Shown here one piece after another: positions 9,847 through 18,398 of a stretch of DNA of 64,000 nucleotides. Numbering within the stretch: the stretch's first letter is position 1; each line of letters opens with the position of its first letter. The notes under the pieces were generated by a model that saw nothing but the letters and a program-made list of their open reading frames with translations, was not told the origin of the DNA and did no database searches. Position numbers and translations under genes: made by a program. This DNA comes from Sphingomonas sp. So64.6b (GTDB lineage Bacteria > Pseudomonadota > Alphaproteobacteria > Sphingomonadales > Sphingomonadaceae): assembly GCF_014171475.1 (NCBI RefSeq), contig NZ_CP048817.1:1922001-1986000 (forward strand). The letters run 5' to 3'.

Positions 9847-10361
9847 TGCACATCAAGACGGAAAGTGCGCAGCGTCACACGCTGGCGATCATGGTCGACA
9901 ACGAGCCGGGCATCCTGGCGCGGATCGCCGGCCTCTTCACAGCGCGCGGCTATAATATCGAGAGCCTGACGGTGTCGGACGTGACCGCCGACCATGCGGT
10001 CAGCCGGATCACCATCGTCACCACCGCATCGGACCAGACGATGGAGCAGATCCTCGCCCAGCTCGATCGGCTGATCCCGGTGCATTCGGTGACCGATCTC
10101 ACCACGCTCGGGCCGCATGTCGAACGCGAACTCGCTCTGGTGAAGGTGGCCGGCGTGGGCGATCACCGCATCGAGGCGCTGCGCCTCGCCGATGTCTATC
10201 GCGCCCGCGTGGTCGATGCGACGACCTCGAGCTTCGTGTTCGAGGTGACCGGCGGACGCGAGAAGATCGATACCTTTATCACGTTGATGCGCGAGGTCGG
10301 CCTGATCGAGGTCGCGCGCACCGGCATCGTCGCCATTGCGCGGGGGAAAGAACCCGCCTGA
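9846..10361 (+). CDS. ilvN: Acetolactate synthase, small regulatory subunit
   Basis: Regulatory subunit (also called IlvH) that stabilises the large subunit and confers valine feedback inhibition. 171 residues: N-terminal ACT domain (HTLAIMVDNEPGILARIAGL, residues about 10-30) and the longer C-terminal domain typical of the family, with a second regulatory fold. It overlaps ilvB by one base and is separated from ilvC by a 140-bp palindromic repeat element. Confidence 0.95.
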   Translation: MHIKTESAQRHTLAIMVDNEPGILARIAGLFTARGYNIESLTVSDVTADHAVSRITIVTTASDQTMEQILAQLDRLIPVHSVTDLTTLGPHVERELALVKVAGVGDHRIEALRLADVYRARVVDATTSSFVFEVTGGREKIDTFITLMREVGLIEVARTGIVAIARGKEPA

Positions 10362-10368
10362 TCAAAAC

Positions 10369-11548
<1,180 letters not shown>

Positions 11549-11579
11549 GCGTTTTCGCTTCGGTGCTTGCGTGCCTGAA

Positions 11580-11613
11580 GGGGCCGCGTCACATTGACGC
11601 GGCCCCTTTCTTT
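11580..11613 (+). terminator. Intrinsic terminator of the ilvBNC operon
   Basis: A perfect 12-bp stem, GGGGCCGCGTCA with TGACGCGGCCCC, closes on a CAT loop (11580-11606) and is followed by TTTCTTT. It lies 31 bases after the ilvC stop. Confidence 0.92.
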
Positions 11614-11750
11614 ATCAGGAGCCGACCCGATGCGCTTTCCCCTGATCTTGTTCGCCGCGGCCAGGCTGAAAATCGCGGCAGGTTTCTGAAATAGCGACGC
11701 GATCACGGCGCGAACGCGGTGGCGCCACATGTTCGACATTGGGGGACGAG

Positions 11751-12392
11751 ATGAGCAAGACCGAATTAACCGACGACGGTCGTCCTGCAGATGACGGACA
11801 AGAAGGCGTGCCGGGCGTCGGTCGGGTCGAGGCATTCTCCGACGGCGTGATCGCGATCATTATCACGATCATGGTGCTCGAACTGAAGGCGCCGGAGGAG
11901 GCGGGCATGCACCACCTCTGGCAGCTCTGGCCGATCGCGGTCGCCTATGTGCTGAGCTTCGCCTATGTCGGCATCTACTGGGTCAACCATCACCAGCTGT
12001 TCAGCCACGCGACCAAGGTCACCAACCCGCTGATCTGGGGCAATCTCGCCTTGCTCTTCACCTTGTCGCTGGTGCCCTTCTCGACCGCCTATCTCGGCGA
12101 GCAGCATTTCAGCCGCGACGCGACGATCATCTATCTTGTGACGATGCTGTTGCCGGCGATCGCCTATGGCCCGTTGCAACGCGCGATCCGCGCAACCGGC
12201 ATCGCCGGCCCCGCTGCCGACCGCTATCACCGCCGCGGTATCCGCAAGACCCTGGTCGCCACGGGCATCTATGTGGCGGGCATTCCGCTCAGCTTCATCA
12301 CGCCATGGCTCGGCGTGGCCGCCGCCACCGCAGTCGCGATCCTGTGGTTCCTGCCGAAAAGTCCAATGGACGCCTGGTTCGATCAGAAGTGA
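11751..12392 (+). CDS. TMEM175-family (DUF1211) membrane protein, putative potassium channel
   Basis: 213 residues from the ATG at 11751, with GGGGGACGAG just upstream; a TTG at 11739 would add four residues. The N-terminal helix carries the family signature RVEAFSDGVIAIIITIMVLE (FSD motif), which lines the pore in known TMEM175 channels. About six hydrophobic segments follow, with VNHHQLF after the second or third. Bacterial members are tetrameric potassium-permeable channels. It appears to be a single gene with its own expression unit between ilvC and leuA. Confidence 0.85.
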   Translation: MSKTELTDDGRPADDGQEGVPGVGRVEAFSDGVIAIIITIMVLELKAPEEAGMHHLWQLWPIAVAYVLSFAYVGIYWVNHHQLFSHATKVTNPLIWGNLALLFTLSLVPFSTAYLGEQHFSRDATIIYLVTMLLPAIAYGPLQRAIRATGIAGPAADRYHRRGIRKTLVATGIYVAGIPLSFITPWLGVAAATAVAILWFLPKSPMDAWFDQK

Positions 12393-12444
12393 CGGCAAAT
12401 CCGGGCTGGACAGGCGGCCCGCCGCCACGCTAGGCGAACAGACA

Positions 12445-12492
12445 ATGACGCAGGCCCTTCGCCTTTCGCTGCTTCGACTTACGCGCCCTTAG
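12445..12492 (+). CDS. Putative leucine leader peptide upstream of leuA
   Basis: A 15-codon reading frame, ATG to TAG, encoding MTQALRLSLLRLTRP: five leucines in fifteen residues, clustered at positions 5 to 12. It ends about 120 bases before leuA and is followed at once by inverted repeats able to form competing hairpins. This is the architecture of ribosome-mediated attenuation, in which stalling at Leu codons favours read-through into the biosynthetic gene. No Shine-Dalgarno sequence stands out (GCGAACAGACA precedes the ATG). Confidence 0.72.
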   Translation: MTQALRLSLLRLTRP

Positions 12493-12557
12493 GCGCGACC
12501 CTCGCCGCGCGCTTCGGGCGTGCGCGATCCGCCTAAGGGCCCGTGGGACATCCCCAC
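12485..12557 (+). promoter_or_regulatory. Putative leuA attenuator hairpins
   Basis: GCCCTTAGGCG (12485-12495, overlapping the leader-peptide stop) is a perfect 11-bp complement of CGCCTAAGGGC (12530-12540). The loop holds an inner GC hairpin (CGCGC with GCGCG, about 12505-12526). Just after comes GTGGG-ACATC-CCCAC (12543-12557), followed by AAAATCAAAT rather than a U-tract. Mutually exclusive folding of these elements could couple translation of the Leu-rich peptide to leuA expression. The pairings are seen; the mechanism is inferred. Confidence 0.65.
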
Positions 12558-12612
12558 AAAATCAAATGCCGCCGCCCCAGACGACGACAAGCGAATTGCG
12601 AGACCCGAAGCC

Positions 12613-14286
12613 ATGCTGCGTGACCCTTCCGTAAAATACCGCCCCTTCCCTCAGGTCGACCTGGCCGATCGCCAATGGCCGTCGCGTACCATCACTCGGC
12701 CGCCGCGCTGGCTCTCGACCGACCTGCGCGACGGCAATCAGGCGCTGATCGACCCAATGGATGCGGAGAAGAAAACCCGCCTCTTCGACTTGCTGGTCAA
12801 GGTCGGACTGAAAGAGATTGAGGTCGGCTTTCCTTCCGCTGGCGCGACCGAGTTCGATTTCATTTCCGGCTTGGTGAAGAACGAACGCATCCCCGACGAT
12901 GTGACGATCCAGGTTCTAACTCAGTCGCGCCGCGACCTGATCGAAACCAGCTTCGAATCCTTGCGCGGTGCGCCAAAGGCGATCGTCCACCTCTACAACG
13001 CGGTCAGCCCGGCCTGGCGTAAGATCGTGTTTGGCATGAGCCGCGACGAGGTGCGCCAGATTGCGGTCGAGGGCGCAATGATCCTGCGCGATCAGGCCGC
13101 CGCCCAGCCCGACACCGACTGGCATTTCGAATATTCGCCGGAAACCTTCTCCACCGCCGAACTCGATTTCTCGGTCGAAGTCTGCGAAGCGGTAATGGAG
13201 GTGCTGCGCCCCACCCCCGACCATCCGATCATCCTCAACCTGCCCGCAACGGTCGAATGCGCCACGCCCAACATTTATGCCGACCAGATCGAATGGTTCG
13301 GTCGCAACATCCGCAACCGCGACAGCATCATTATCTCGCTGCATCCGCATAATGATCGCGGCACCGGCGTGGCGGCGGCGGAGCTGGGTTTAATGGCCGG
13401 CGCCGACCGGGTCGAGGGCTGCCTGCTCGGCAATGGCGAGCGCACCGGCAATTGTGATCTGGTCACCGTCGCCCTCAATATGTACACGCAAGGTGTTGAT
13501 CCGAAACTCGATTTCTCAGACATCGATGAGATCGTCAGCACCGTGAATTATTGCACCAACCTGCCAGTCCATCCGCGCACGCCCTATGCCGGCGACCTGG
13601 TCTTCACCGCCTTTTCGGGCAGCCATCAGGACGCGATCAAAAAGGGCTTCGCCTCTCAGGCGGAGCGTAACGACGAGCTGTGGGAAGTCCCCTATCTGCC
13701 GATCGACCCAGCCGATCTCGGCCGCAGCTATGAGGCTGTGATCCGGGTCAATTCGCAATCCGGCAAGGGCGGCGTCGCCTGGGTAATCGAACAGGACAAG
13801 GGCCTGAAATTGCCCAAGCGCCTGCAAGCCGATTTCAGCCGCCATGTGCAGGCCTTTGCCGACGAGAGCAGCCGCGAACTCAACGCCGCCGATATCTGGC
13901 AGCTGTTCGAGACGACCTATCTGCCGACGAACCGCGACCGCTTCGCGCTAATCGATTACCAGGAAAACCACGCCCCCGGCGGCGGCCCGCCGCGCACCTT
14001 TGTCGGCCGCGTCAGGTTCGACGGCGAGGAACGTTCGATCAGCGGGCGTGGCAACGGCCTAATCTCCGGCGTACTCGATGCTCTCCGCGAGGATTGCGGC
14101 GTGGATCTCGACGTGATCGATTACAACGAACATGCCATCGGCCTTGGCGCGGAAGCGCAGGCGGCGGCGTATCTCGAATGCCGCACCGCCGATGGCCGCA
14201 CGGTGTTCGGGGTCGGCATCGATGTCGATGTCGCGACTGCCACGGTGCGCGCGGCGCTGAGCGCGGCCAATCGCTCGGGATCCTGA
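12613..14286 (+). CDS. leuA: 2-isopropylmalate synthase
   Basis: Condenses acetyl-CoA with 2-ketoisovalerate, the committed step to leucine. 557 residues from the ATG at 12613; the in-frame extension to 12520 reads through the attenuator and is rejected. The catalytic TIM barrel shows [16 protein letters not shown] near residue 38, the HxH metal pair in SLHPHNDRG, and [11 protein letters not shown]. The C-terminal 130 residues are the LeuA dimer/allosteric domain that gives leucine feedback. The architecture is the longer, actinobacterial/yeast-like class of LeuA. No leuBCD genes follow in this window. Confidence 0.95.
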   Translation: MLRDPSVKYRPFPQVDLADRQWPSRTITRPPRWLSTDLRDGNQALIDPMDAEKKTRLFDLLVKVGLKEIEVGFPSAGATEFDFISGLVKNERIPDDVTIQVLTQSRRDLIETSFESLRGAPKAIVHLYNAVSPAWRKIVFGMSRDEVRQIAVEGAMILRDQAAAQPDTDWHFEYSPETFSTAELDFSVEVCEAVMEVLRPTPDHPIILNLPATVECATPNIYADQIEWFGRNIRNRDSIIISLHPHNDRGTGVAAAELGLMAGADRVEGCLLGNGERTGNCDLVTVALNMYTQGVDPKLDFSDIDEIVSTVNYCTNLPVHPRTPYAGDLVFTAFSGSHQDAIKKGFASQAERNDELWEVPYLPIDPADLGRSYEAVIRVNSQSGKGGVAWVIEQDKGLKLPKRLQADFSRHVQAFADESSRELNAADIWQLFETTYLPTNRDRFALIDYQENHAPGGGPPRTFVGRVRFDGEERSISGRGNGLISGVLDALREDCGVDLDVIDYNEHAIGLGAEAQAAAYLECRTADGRTVFGVGIDVDVATATVRAALSAANRSGS

Positions 14287-14427
14287 TCCGTCGGAAGAGC
14301 CCCGAAACGGAAGCTTGCCGAACAGTTGGTCGCGCCCGAAATGGTTCTGGTCGCTAAAGGCCGGTCTTCAGGAACCATGACCACAGGCTCGGGTTGTCCT
14401 TCGGATGCGATCATCTGGAAGGTTATC

Positions 14428-14976
14428 TTGATCTTGGCAAAGCGGATTTCATGGTTTGCCGTTCCGGCAACGGTATTGGCTCTTACCGCCTGCTCGGTGC
14501 AAAACGCGCCCCGGTCTGACAATGGGACCGCGCCGGCGCCAACGGGAGCCGGCGTAGATGGGAATATATCCGGCGCCGCGCCGGCGGCCACGCGAACGGT
14601 CGCGGTCAATGTGCAGGGCGTGGCGCCAGTCGGCGTCTCCGTGCGGGTCAAGGGAATGGAGCTTGGCATCGACGCGACGGTGCTGGATGTCAGCGCGTCC
14701 TATGGCGGAACGACCAGCAGCGATGTCACGCTGGCCGGATCTGCTACCTATCTGGTCGATGATCAGGGCAACCGGCTGATGCTCAAGGCGCCACTGGATA
14801 ATAAGGATTTGCGCATCACCAAGGGGCAGACGATGGACGGCAAACTCGTCTTCCTTGGCGCGGTGCCGGCCAACGCAAAATCACTCAAGCTCGTCTTCAA
14901 TGACAATAATGACGGCAACAGCATCGTCGATCCCGGGCTGACCATAGCCCTGCCGCTGGACGGTGCGCGGCAGTGA
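14428..14976 (+). CDS. Predicted lipoprotein of unknown function
   Basis: A lipoprotein signal peptide (AKRISWFAVPATVLALTAC, lipobox LTAC) opens the protein, followed by a flexible Ala/Pro/Gly stretch and a beta-rich domain of about 130 residues with no family I recognise. The start chosen is TTG at 14428, five bases after GGAAGG; an ATG at 14377 in the same frame would lengthen the signal peptide unusually. The stop overlaps the GTG start of the OmpA-type gene (GTGA), so the two are co-translated. Probably anchored in the outer membrane. Confidence 0.65.
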   Translation: MILAKRISWFAVPATVLALTACSVQNAPRSDNGTAPAPTGAGVDGNISGAAPAATRTVAVNVQGVAPVGVSVRVKGMELGIDATVLDVSASYGGTTSSDVTLAGSATYLVDDQGNRLMLKAPLDNKDLRITKGQTMDGKLVFLGAVPANAKSLKLVFNDNNDGNSIVDPGLTIALPLDGARQ

Positions 14977-15674
14977 AGGCTGGCGTAGCGTGCCGCTTCC
15001 GCGAGAAAAGTGGCGCCTTGATCGTGATGCTGTCTGTCGTCACGATGCTCGGCGCGTGCGATGATCGTCCCACCCCGCGCAGCCTGAAGGATCAGCCAAG
15101 CCTGTTCCGCGAGAAAGCGGACGCTCCGGTGAGCCGGTTCGCGCCAACGGCGAGCGACGAAGCTTTATCAGTCGGGGACCCCAAGAGCAGCTTTAACGAA
15201 GCACAGATGCCCGGATCGATGTTTCGCGCCGCCGAAGTCGCACCCGAGCGCCTGGCGTTGACCGGCGCGCTGTTATCGGAACTCAAGGCACGGCAGGTCG
15301 ACGACCAGTCGATCGTGGTCGACCTGCCCGCCGACGTGCTGTTCGATTTTGACAAGGCGGAATTGCGGCGCGATTCACAGGAGCCGCTGTCAAAGTCTGC
15401 ACAATTGATCGCAAGCTATCCCAACGCGGCACTGGTGGTGAATGGTCACACCGACGCGGTCGGCAAGGATGCCTATAACGACAATCTGTCGCGCAAGCGC
15501 GCACGCGCAGTGGCCGACTGGATCGAGCGTGAAACAGGCCGAACACCAACCGCTGCCGGGTTCGGCAAGCGTCGCCCGATCGCGCCCAATGCGCAACCTG
15601 ATGGATCGGACGATCCGCAGGGCCGCCAACGCAACCGACGGGTCGAGATACTGATCCGCCCGCTGACCCCCTGA
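14973..15674 (+). CDS. OmpA-family peptidoglycan-binding lipoprotein
   Basis: 233 residues starting at GTG 14973, overlapping the preceding lipoprotein gene by 4 bases. The signal peptide ends in the lipobox LGAC. The C-terminal half (residues about 110-230) is an OmpA-like domain: VLFDFDKAELRRDS, VNGHTDAVG, NLSRKRARAVADW, and GFGKRRPIAPN, with the Asp and Arg that bind diaminopimelate. It probably links the outer membrane to peptidoglycan. Confidence 0.85.
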   Translation: MKAGVACRFREKSGALIVMLSVVTMLGACDDRPTPRSLKDQPSLFREKADAPVSRFAPTASDEALSVGDPKSSFNEAQMPGSMFRAAEVAPERLALTGALLSELKARQVDDQSIVVDLPADVLFDFDKAELRRDSQEPLSKSAQLIASYPNAALVVNGHTDAVGKDAYNDNLSRKRARAVADWIERETGRTPTAAGFGKRRPIAPNAQPDGSDDPQGRQRNRRVEILIRPLTP

Positions 15675-15694
15675 CATCATATCGGAGCGATCAA

Positions 15695-16381
15695 ATGCGC
15701 CCTTCCCCGCACCTCTTATCCGTGTCGGCAGGCCTGCTCCTCACCGTCTCGGCATGTTCCGGTAGTCCGACCCAATCAGAGGATATTCTGCAGCAGGACG
15801 GGGCTACCGCAGTGGCGCCGAGCCCGAACGATGTGCGTGACGTACTGCAACGCTATTTCGACGCCAATCACGAATGCTCGCCCTTCTTCACGATGCCGAT
15901 CGACACGCGTATCGAGCCGGGCGCTGATCGCGTTAAACAGCTCGAAGCGTTTGCCGCCGCCGGGTTGCTACAGCGCAGTGCCGACCAGACCCGGCCGCAT
16001 GAGGTGACCGGCAGCCCCGAACATTATGTCAGCTTCACGGTAACGCCGCTGGGCCGGCAATGGATCAAGTCGGGCGAAAGTCACCCGCTCGGGACAAACA
16101 CGATGATCTGTTACGGCCGCAGAAAGATCGAGTCAGCAAAGGCCGGCTCGATCGACGAGATGTCACCCGACCGCGTCAGCGTCAGCTATACTTATCGCCT
16201 GATCGACGTACCGGACTGGACCCGAGTGGCGGCGATACAGCAGCGCTATCCCGGGCTCGCCAAGCGGCTCGACGGCGCGCAAGCCGAAGCTTTCGAACAA
16301 CTCAGCAAGGTCGACGGCGCGTGGACCTTAGCGAAACAAACGTCATTCGGCAGCTTCGATTTCCGCCAGGATAGTCATTGA
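15695..16381 (+). CDS. Predicted lipoprotein of unknown function
   Basis: 228 residues with a lipoprotein-type signal peptide (LLSVSAGLLLTVSAC). The mature protein (about 205 residues) contains isolated Cys residues (ECSPFF, MICYGRR) and no domain I recognise. It lies 20 bases after the OmpA-type lipoprotein gene and is likely the third gene of that operon. Confidence 0.65.
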   Translation: MRPSPHLLSVSAGLLLTVSACSGSPTQSEDILQQDGATAVAPSPNDVRDVLQRYFDANHECSPFFTMPIDTRIEPGADRVKQLEAFAAAGLLQRSADQTRPHEVTGSPEHYVSFTVTPLGRQWIKSGESHPLGTNTMICYGRRKIESAKAGSIDEMSPDRVSVSYTYRLIDVPDWTRVAAIQQRYPGLAKRLDGAQAEAFEQLSKVDGAWTLAKQTSFGSFDFRQDSH

Positions 16382-16417
16382 CGAGATGTTCGCGGATGTC
16401 GTGCTGATCACACGGCC

Positions 16418-16783
16418 TTAGCCTCGGGCGCGGACGATCTCGCACCCCACCGCTGCGTCAGGATAGATATCCGGCTTGGACGACCGCACCGTCACTTCGA
16501 GCACGCGCTCATCACTCAGGCACAATTCGGCGACCGCCTCGCATAATGTCTCCTGCAGGTTGAAATGGCGCCCGGCGACCAGCTCGCGAATGCCGGTGCG
16601 GATGAAATCATAGTCGAGCACCGCCTCGATCCGGTCCTCGGCGGGCGGCACGGGATAATCGACCTCGAGCCGCACGTTCAGGATCACTCGTTGCAGCGCT
16701 GCCAGTTCCTCCGGGTGAATGCCGAGGCCCATGGTGACCTCCAGGCCGTCCAGGATCGTGGCGAAGCGCGTGCCTTTAGCCAT
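16418..16783 (-). CDS. folB: Dihydroneopterin aldolase
   Basis: Cleaves 7,8-dihydroneopterin to the hydroxymethyl pterin used in folate synthesis, or epimerises it. 121 residues, the usual FolB/FolX length, with GLEVTMGLGIHPEE near the N-terminus, the conserved Glu in NLQETLCEAVAE and the Lys in RSSKPDIYPDA. It overlaps the SDR gene upstream by 8 bases; folE precedes that gene, so the three form a pterin operon. Confidence 0.88.
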   Translation of the reverse strand: MAKGTRFATILDGLEVTMGLGIHPEELAALQRVILNVRLEVDYPVPPAEDRIEAVLDYDFIRTGIRELVAGRHFNLQETLCEAVAELCLSDERVLEVTVRSSKPDIYPDAAVGCEIVRARG

Positions 16784-17540
16784 GCGCCATTCTCGTTTCG
16801 AACATCACATCTCCAGCGCTGGGCAGGAAATGCTGGCCATTGTCGACGAAGATATTCTGCCCGGTGACGCCGCGGGCAGTCAGCAGGAAATCGACCGCGC
16901 GGGCAATTGCGCCGGTATCGACCGGGCGCTGCAACAGGTTGCGGCTCGCCACCGCGGCGAACTCGGCCTCGGTCTGGTCGAGGCTCGGCAGCGACAGGCC
17001 CGGCGATACCGCATTGACGCGGATACGCGGGCCGAGCGCCTGCGCGAGCATCGCGGTCGCCCCGGCCAGCGCGACCTTGGAGCAGCTATAGGAGAAGAAG
17101 TCGGGGTTGAGATTGGCGACCTTCTGGTCGAGGATATTGACCACCGCGCCCTCCCCCAGATCCTCCTGCGCCGCTATCGCCGAGGCAAGCAGCACCGGTG
17201 CGGTCAGGTTGACCGCCATATGCTCGGTCATCGCGTCACCGTCGGCGAGTGGTGGCCGATCGAACTGAAAGATCGAGGCATTGTTGACCAGCCCGGCGAC
17301 CGGCGCGCCGAACAGGTCGCGCACTTCATCGACCAGCGCTTGCGCGGTGGCCGGCATGGCCAGATCGCCGGTCACCACCACCGATCCGGGCAGTTCGACG
17401 GCGAGCGCATCGGCCTCGTCATGCGATTTCCAGTGATGGATCGCGACGCGCCACCCCTGCCCCGCCAGATGACGCGCGATGACCGCACCGATCCGGCGCG
17501 CACCACCGGTCACCAACACGGTTCGCTCCGAACGCGGCAC
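16776..17540 (-). CDS. SDR, probable dihydromonapterin/dihydrofolate reductase (FolM-like)
   Basis: 254 residues starting at GTG 17540. A short-chain dehydrogenase with the NADP motif TGGARRIG (residues about 11-18), the NNAS motif, and the catalytic YSCSK. The TGxxRRIG form is typical of FolM and pteridine reductases rather than generic SDRs. Its position between folE and folB supports reduction of a pterin (tetrahydromonapterin synthesis or quinonoid pterin recycling). The function is inferred from motif plus context. Confidence 0.75.
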   Translation of the reverse strand: MPRSERTVLVTGGARRIGAVIARHLAGQGWRVAIHHWKSHDEADALAVELPGSVVVTGDLAMPATAQALVDEVRDLFGAPVAGLVNNASIFQFDRPPLADGDAMTEHMAVNLTAPVLLASAIAAQEDLGEGAVVNILDQKVANLNPDFFSYSCSKVALAGATAMLAQALGPRIRVNAVSPGLSLPSLDQTEAEFAAVASRNLLQRPVDTGAIARAVDFLLTARGVTGQNIFVDNGQHFLPSAGDVMFETRMAHG

Positions 17541-17546
17541 GCGGCG

Positions 17547-18167
17547 CTAGAAGCCCATCAGGGCAAGGACTTCCTTGCGGCTGCGCTCGTCCTCGCGGAA
17601 CACACCCATCATCCGGCTGGTTACCATCGCCACCCCCGGCGTGCGCACGCCGCGCGCACTCATGCACGCATGGTTCGCCTCGATCACCACTGCGACGCCG
17701 ACCGGCTTCAGATTGTCCCAGATGCAATTGGCGACCTCCGCGGTCAGCCTTTCCTGTACCTGCAAGCGGCGCGCATAGGTGTGCAGCACGCGCGCCAGCT
17801 TGGAGATGCCGACCACCCAATTGCTCGGCAGATAGGCGATGTGCGCCTTGCCGATGATCGGCGCCATATGATGCTCGCAATGCGACTGGAACGGGATGTC
17901 TTTCAGCAGCACGATCTCGTCATAGCCGCCGACTTCCTCGAACACGCGCGACAGATGGTGCGCGGGATCGTCGGTATAGCCCTGGCAATATTCCTTCCAC
18001 GCCCGCGCGACCCGCGCCGGCGTGTCGATCAGCCCTTCGCGTGCGGGGTCGTCGCCGGCCCAGCGAATCAAGGTCCGTACAGCCTCCGCAACATCGTCGG
18101 GCACGGGAATCTTGGGCGTTGGAGCGACAAGATCTCCATCCTCGGGGCTACTCGTCAGGTCGGGCAT
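17547..18167 (-). CDS. folE: GTP cyclohydrolase I
   Basis: Converts GTP to dihydroneopterin triphosphate, the entry to folate and pterin synthesis. 206 residues. The zinc site is visible in [10 protein letters not shown] (Cys and His) and the C-terminal region has [10 protein letters not shown] with the third zinc ligand replaced by the usual Cys in [10 protein letters not shown]. It is the first gene of the folE, FolM-like, folB operon; 6 bases separate it from the next gene. Confidence 0.95.
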   Translation of the reverse strand: MPDLTSSPEDGDLVAPTPKIPVPDDVAEAVRTLIRWAGDDPAREGLIDTPARVARAWKEYCQGYTDDPAHHLSRVFEEVGGYDEIVLLKDIPFQSHCEHHMAPIIGKAHIAYLPSNWVVGISKLARVLHTYARRLQVQERLTAEVANCIWDNLKPVGVAVVIEANHACMSARGVRTPGVAMVTSRMMGVFREDERSRKEVLALMGF

Positions 18168-18398
18168 TCAGGGTTCCTTTGCGGCGATTCGCAAGCGACG
18201 CTACGGCAAGCGATATTCCGGCGTCATGATCTTCAATTACGGAACTGTCTCATTTAGGCAACAACGCCGCAACCCCGCAGATTTGCGTGTGATATTCATT
18301 GACGTGAGATTTTGCCGGGCGCTAACTTCACATACCTAATTTACGAACACGTCGGCCGGCATAAAGACTGGCAACGTAAAACAGGAGGGGATGTTTTC
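18168..18398 (+). promoter_or_regulatory. Divergent folE / TonB-receptor intergenic region with candidate promoter
   Basis: TTGACG at 18299-18304, followed after 17 bases by CTAACT (18322-18327), is a plausible sigma-70-like promoter for the rightward receptor gene. The Shine-Dalgarno sequence AGGAGGGG (about 18383-18390) supports the ATG at 18399. No clear operator palindrome was seen. Confidence 0.4.

Noticed and set aside
12520..12612. 31-residue N-terminal extension of LeuA from GTG 12520
   Set aside because: It passes through the attenuator hairpins and is not family sequence; the ATG at 12613 gives the expected N-terminus.
16719..18257. 512-codon open frame on the plus strand
   Set aside because: It runs antisense through folB, the FolM-like SDR and folE, all clearly real.
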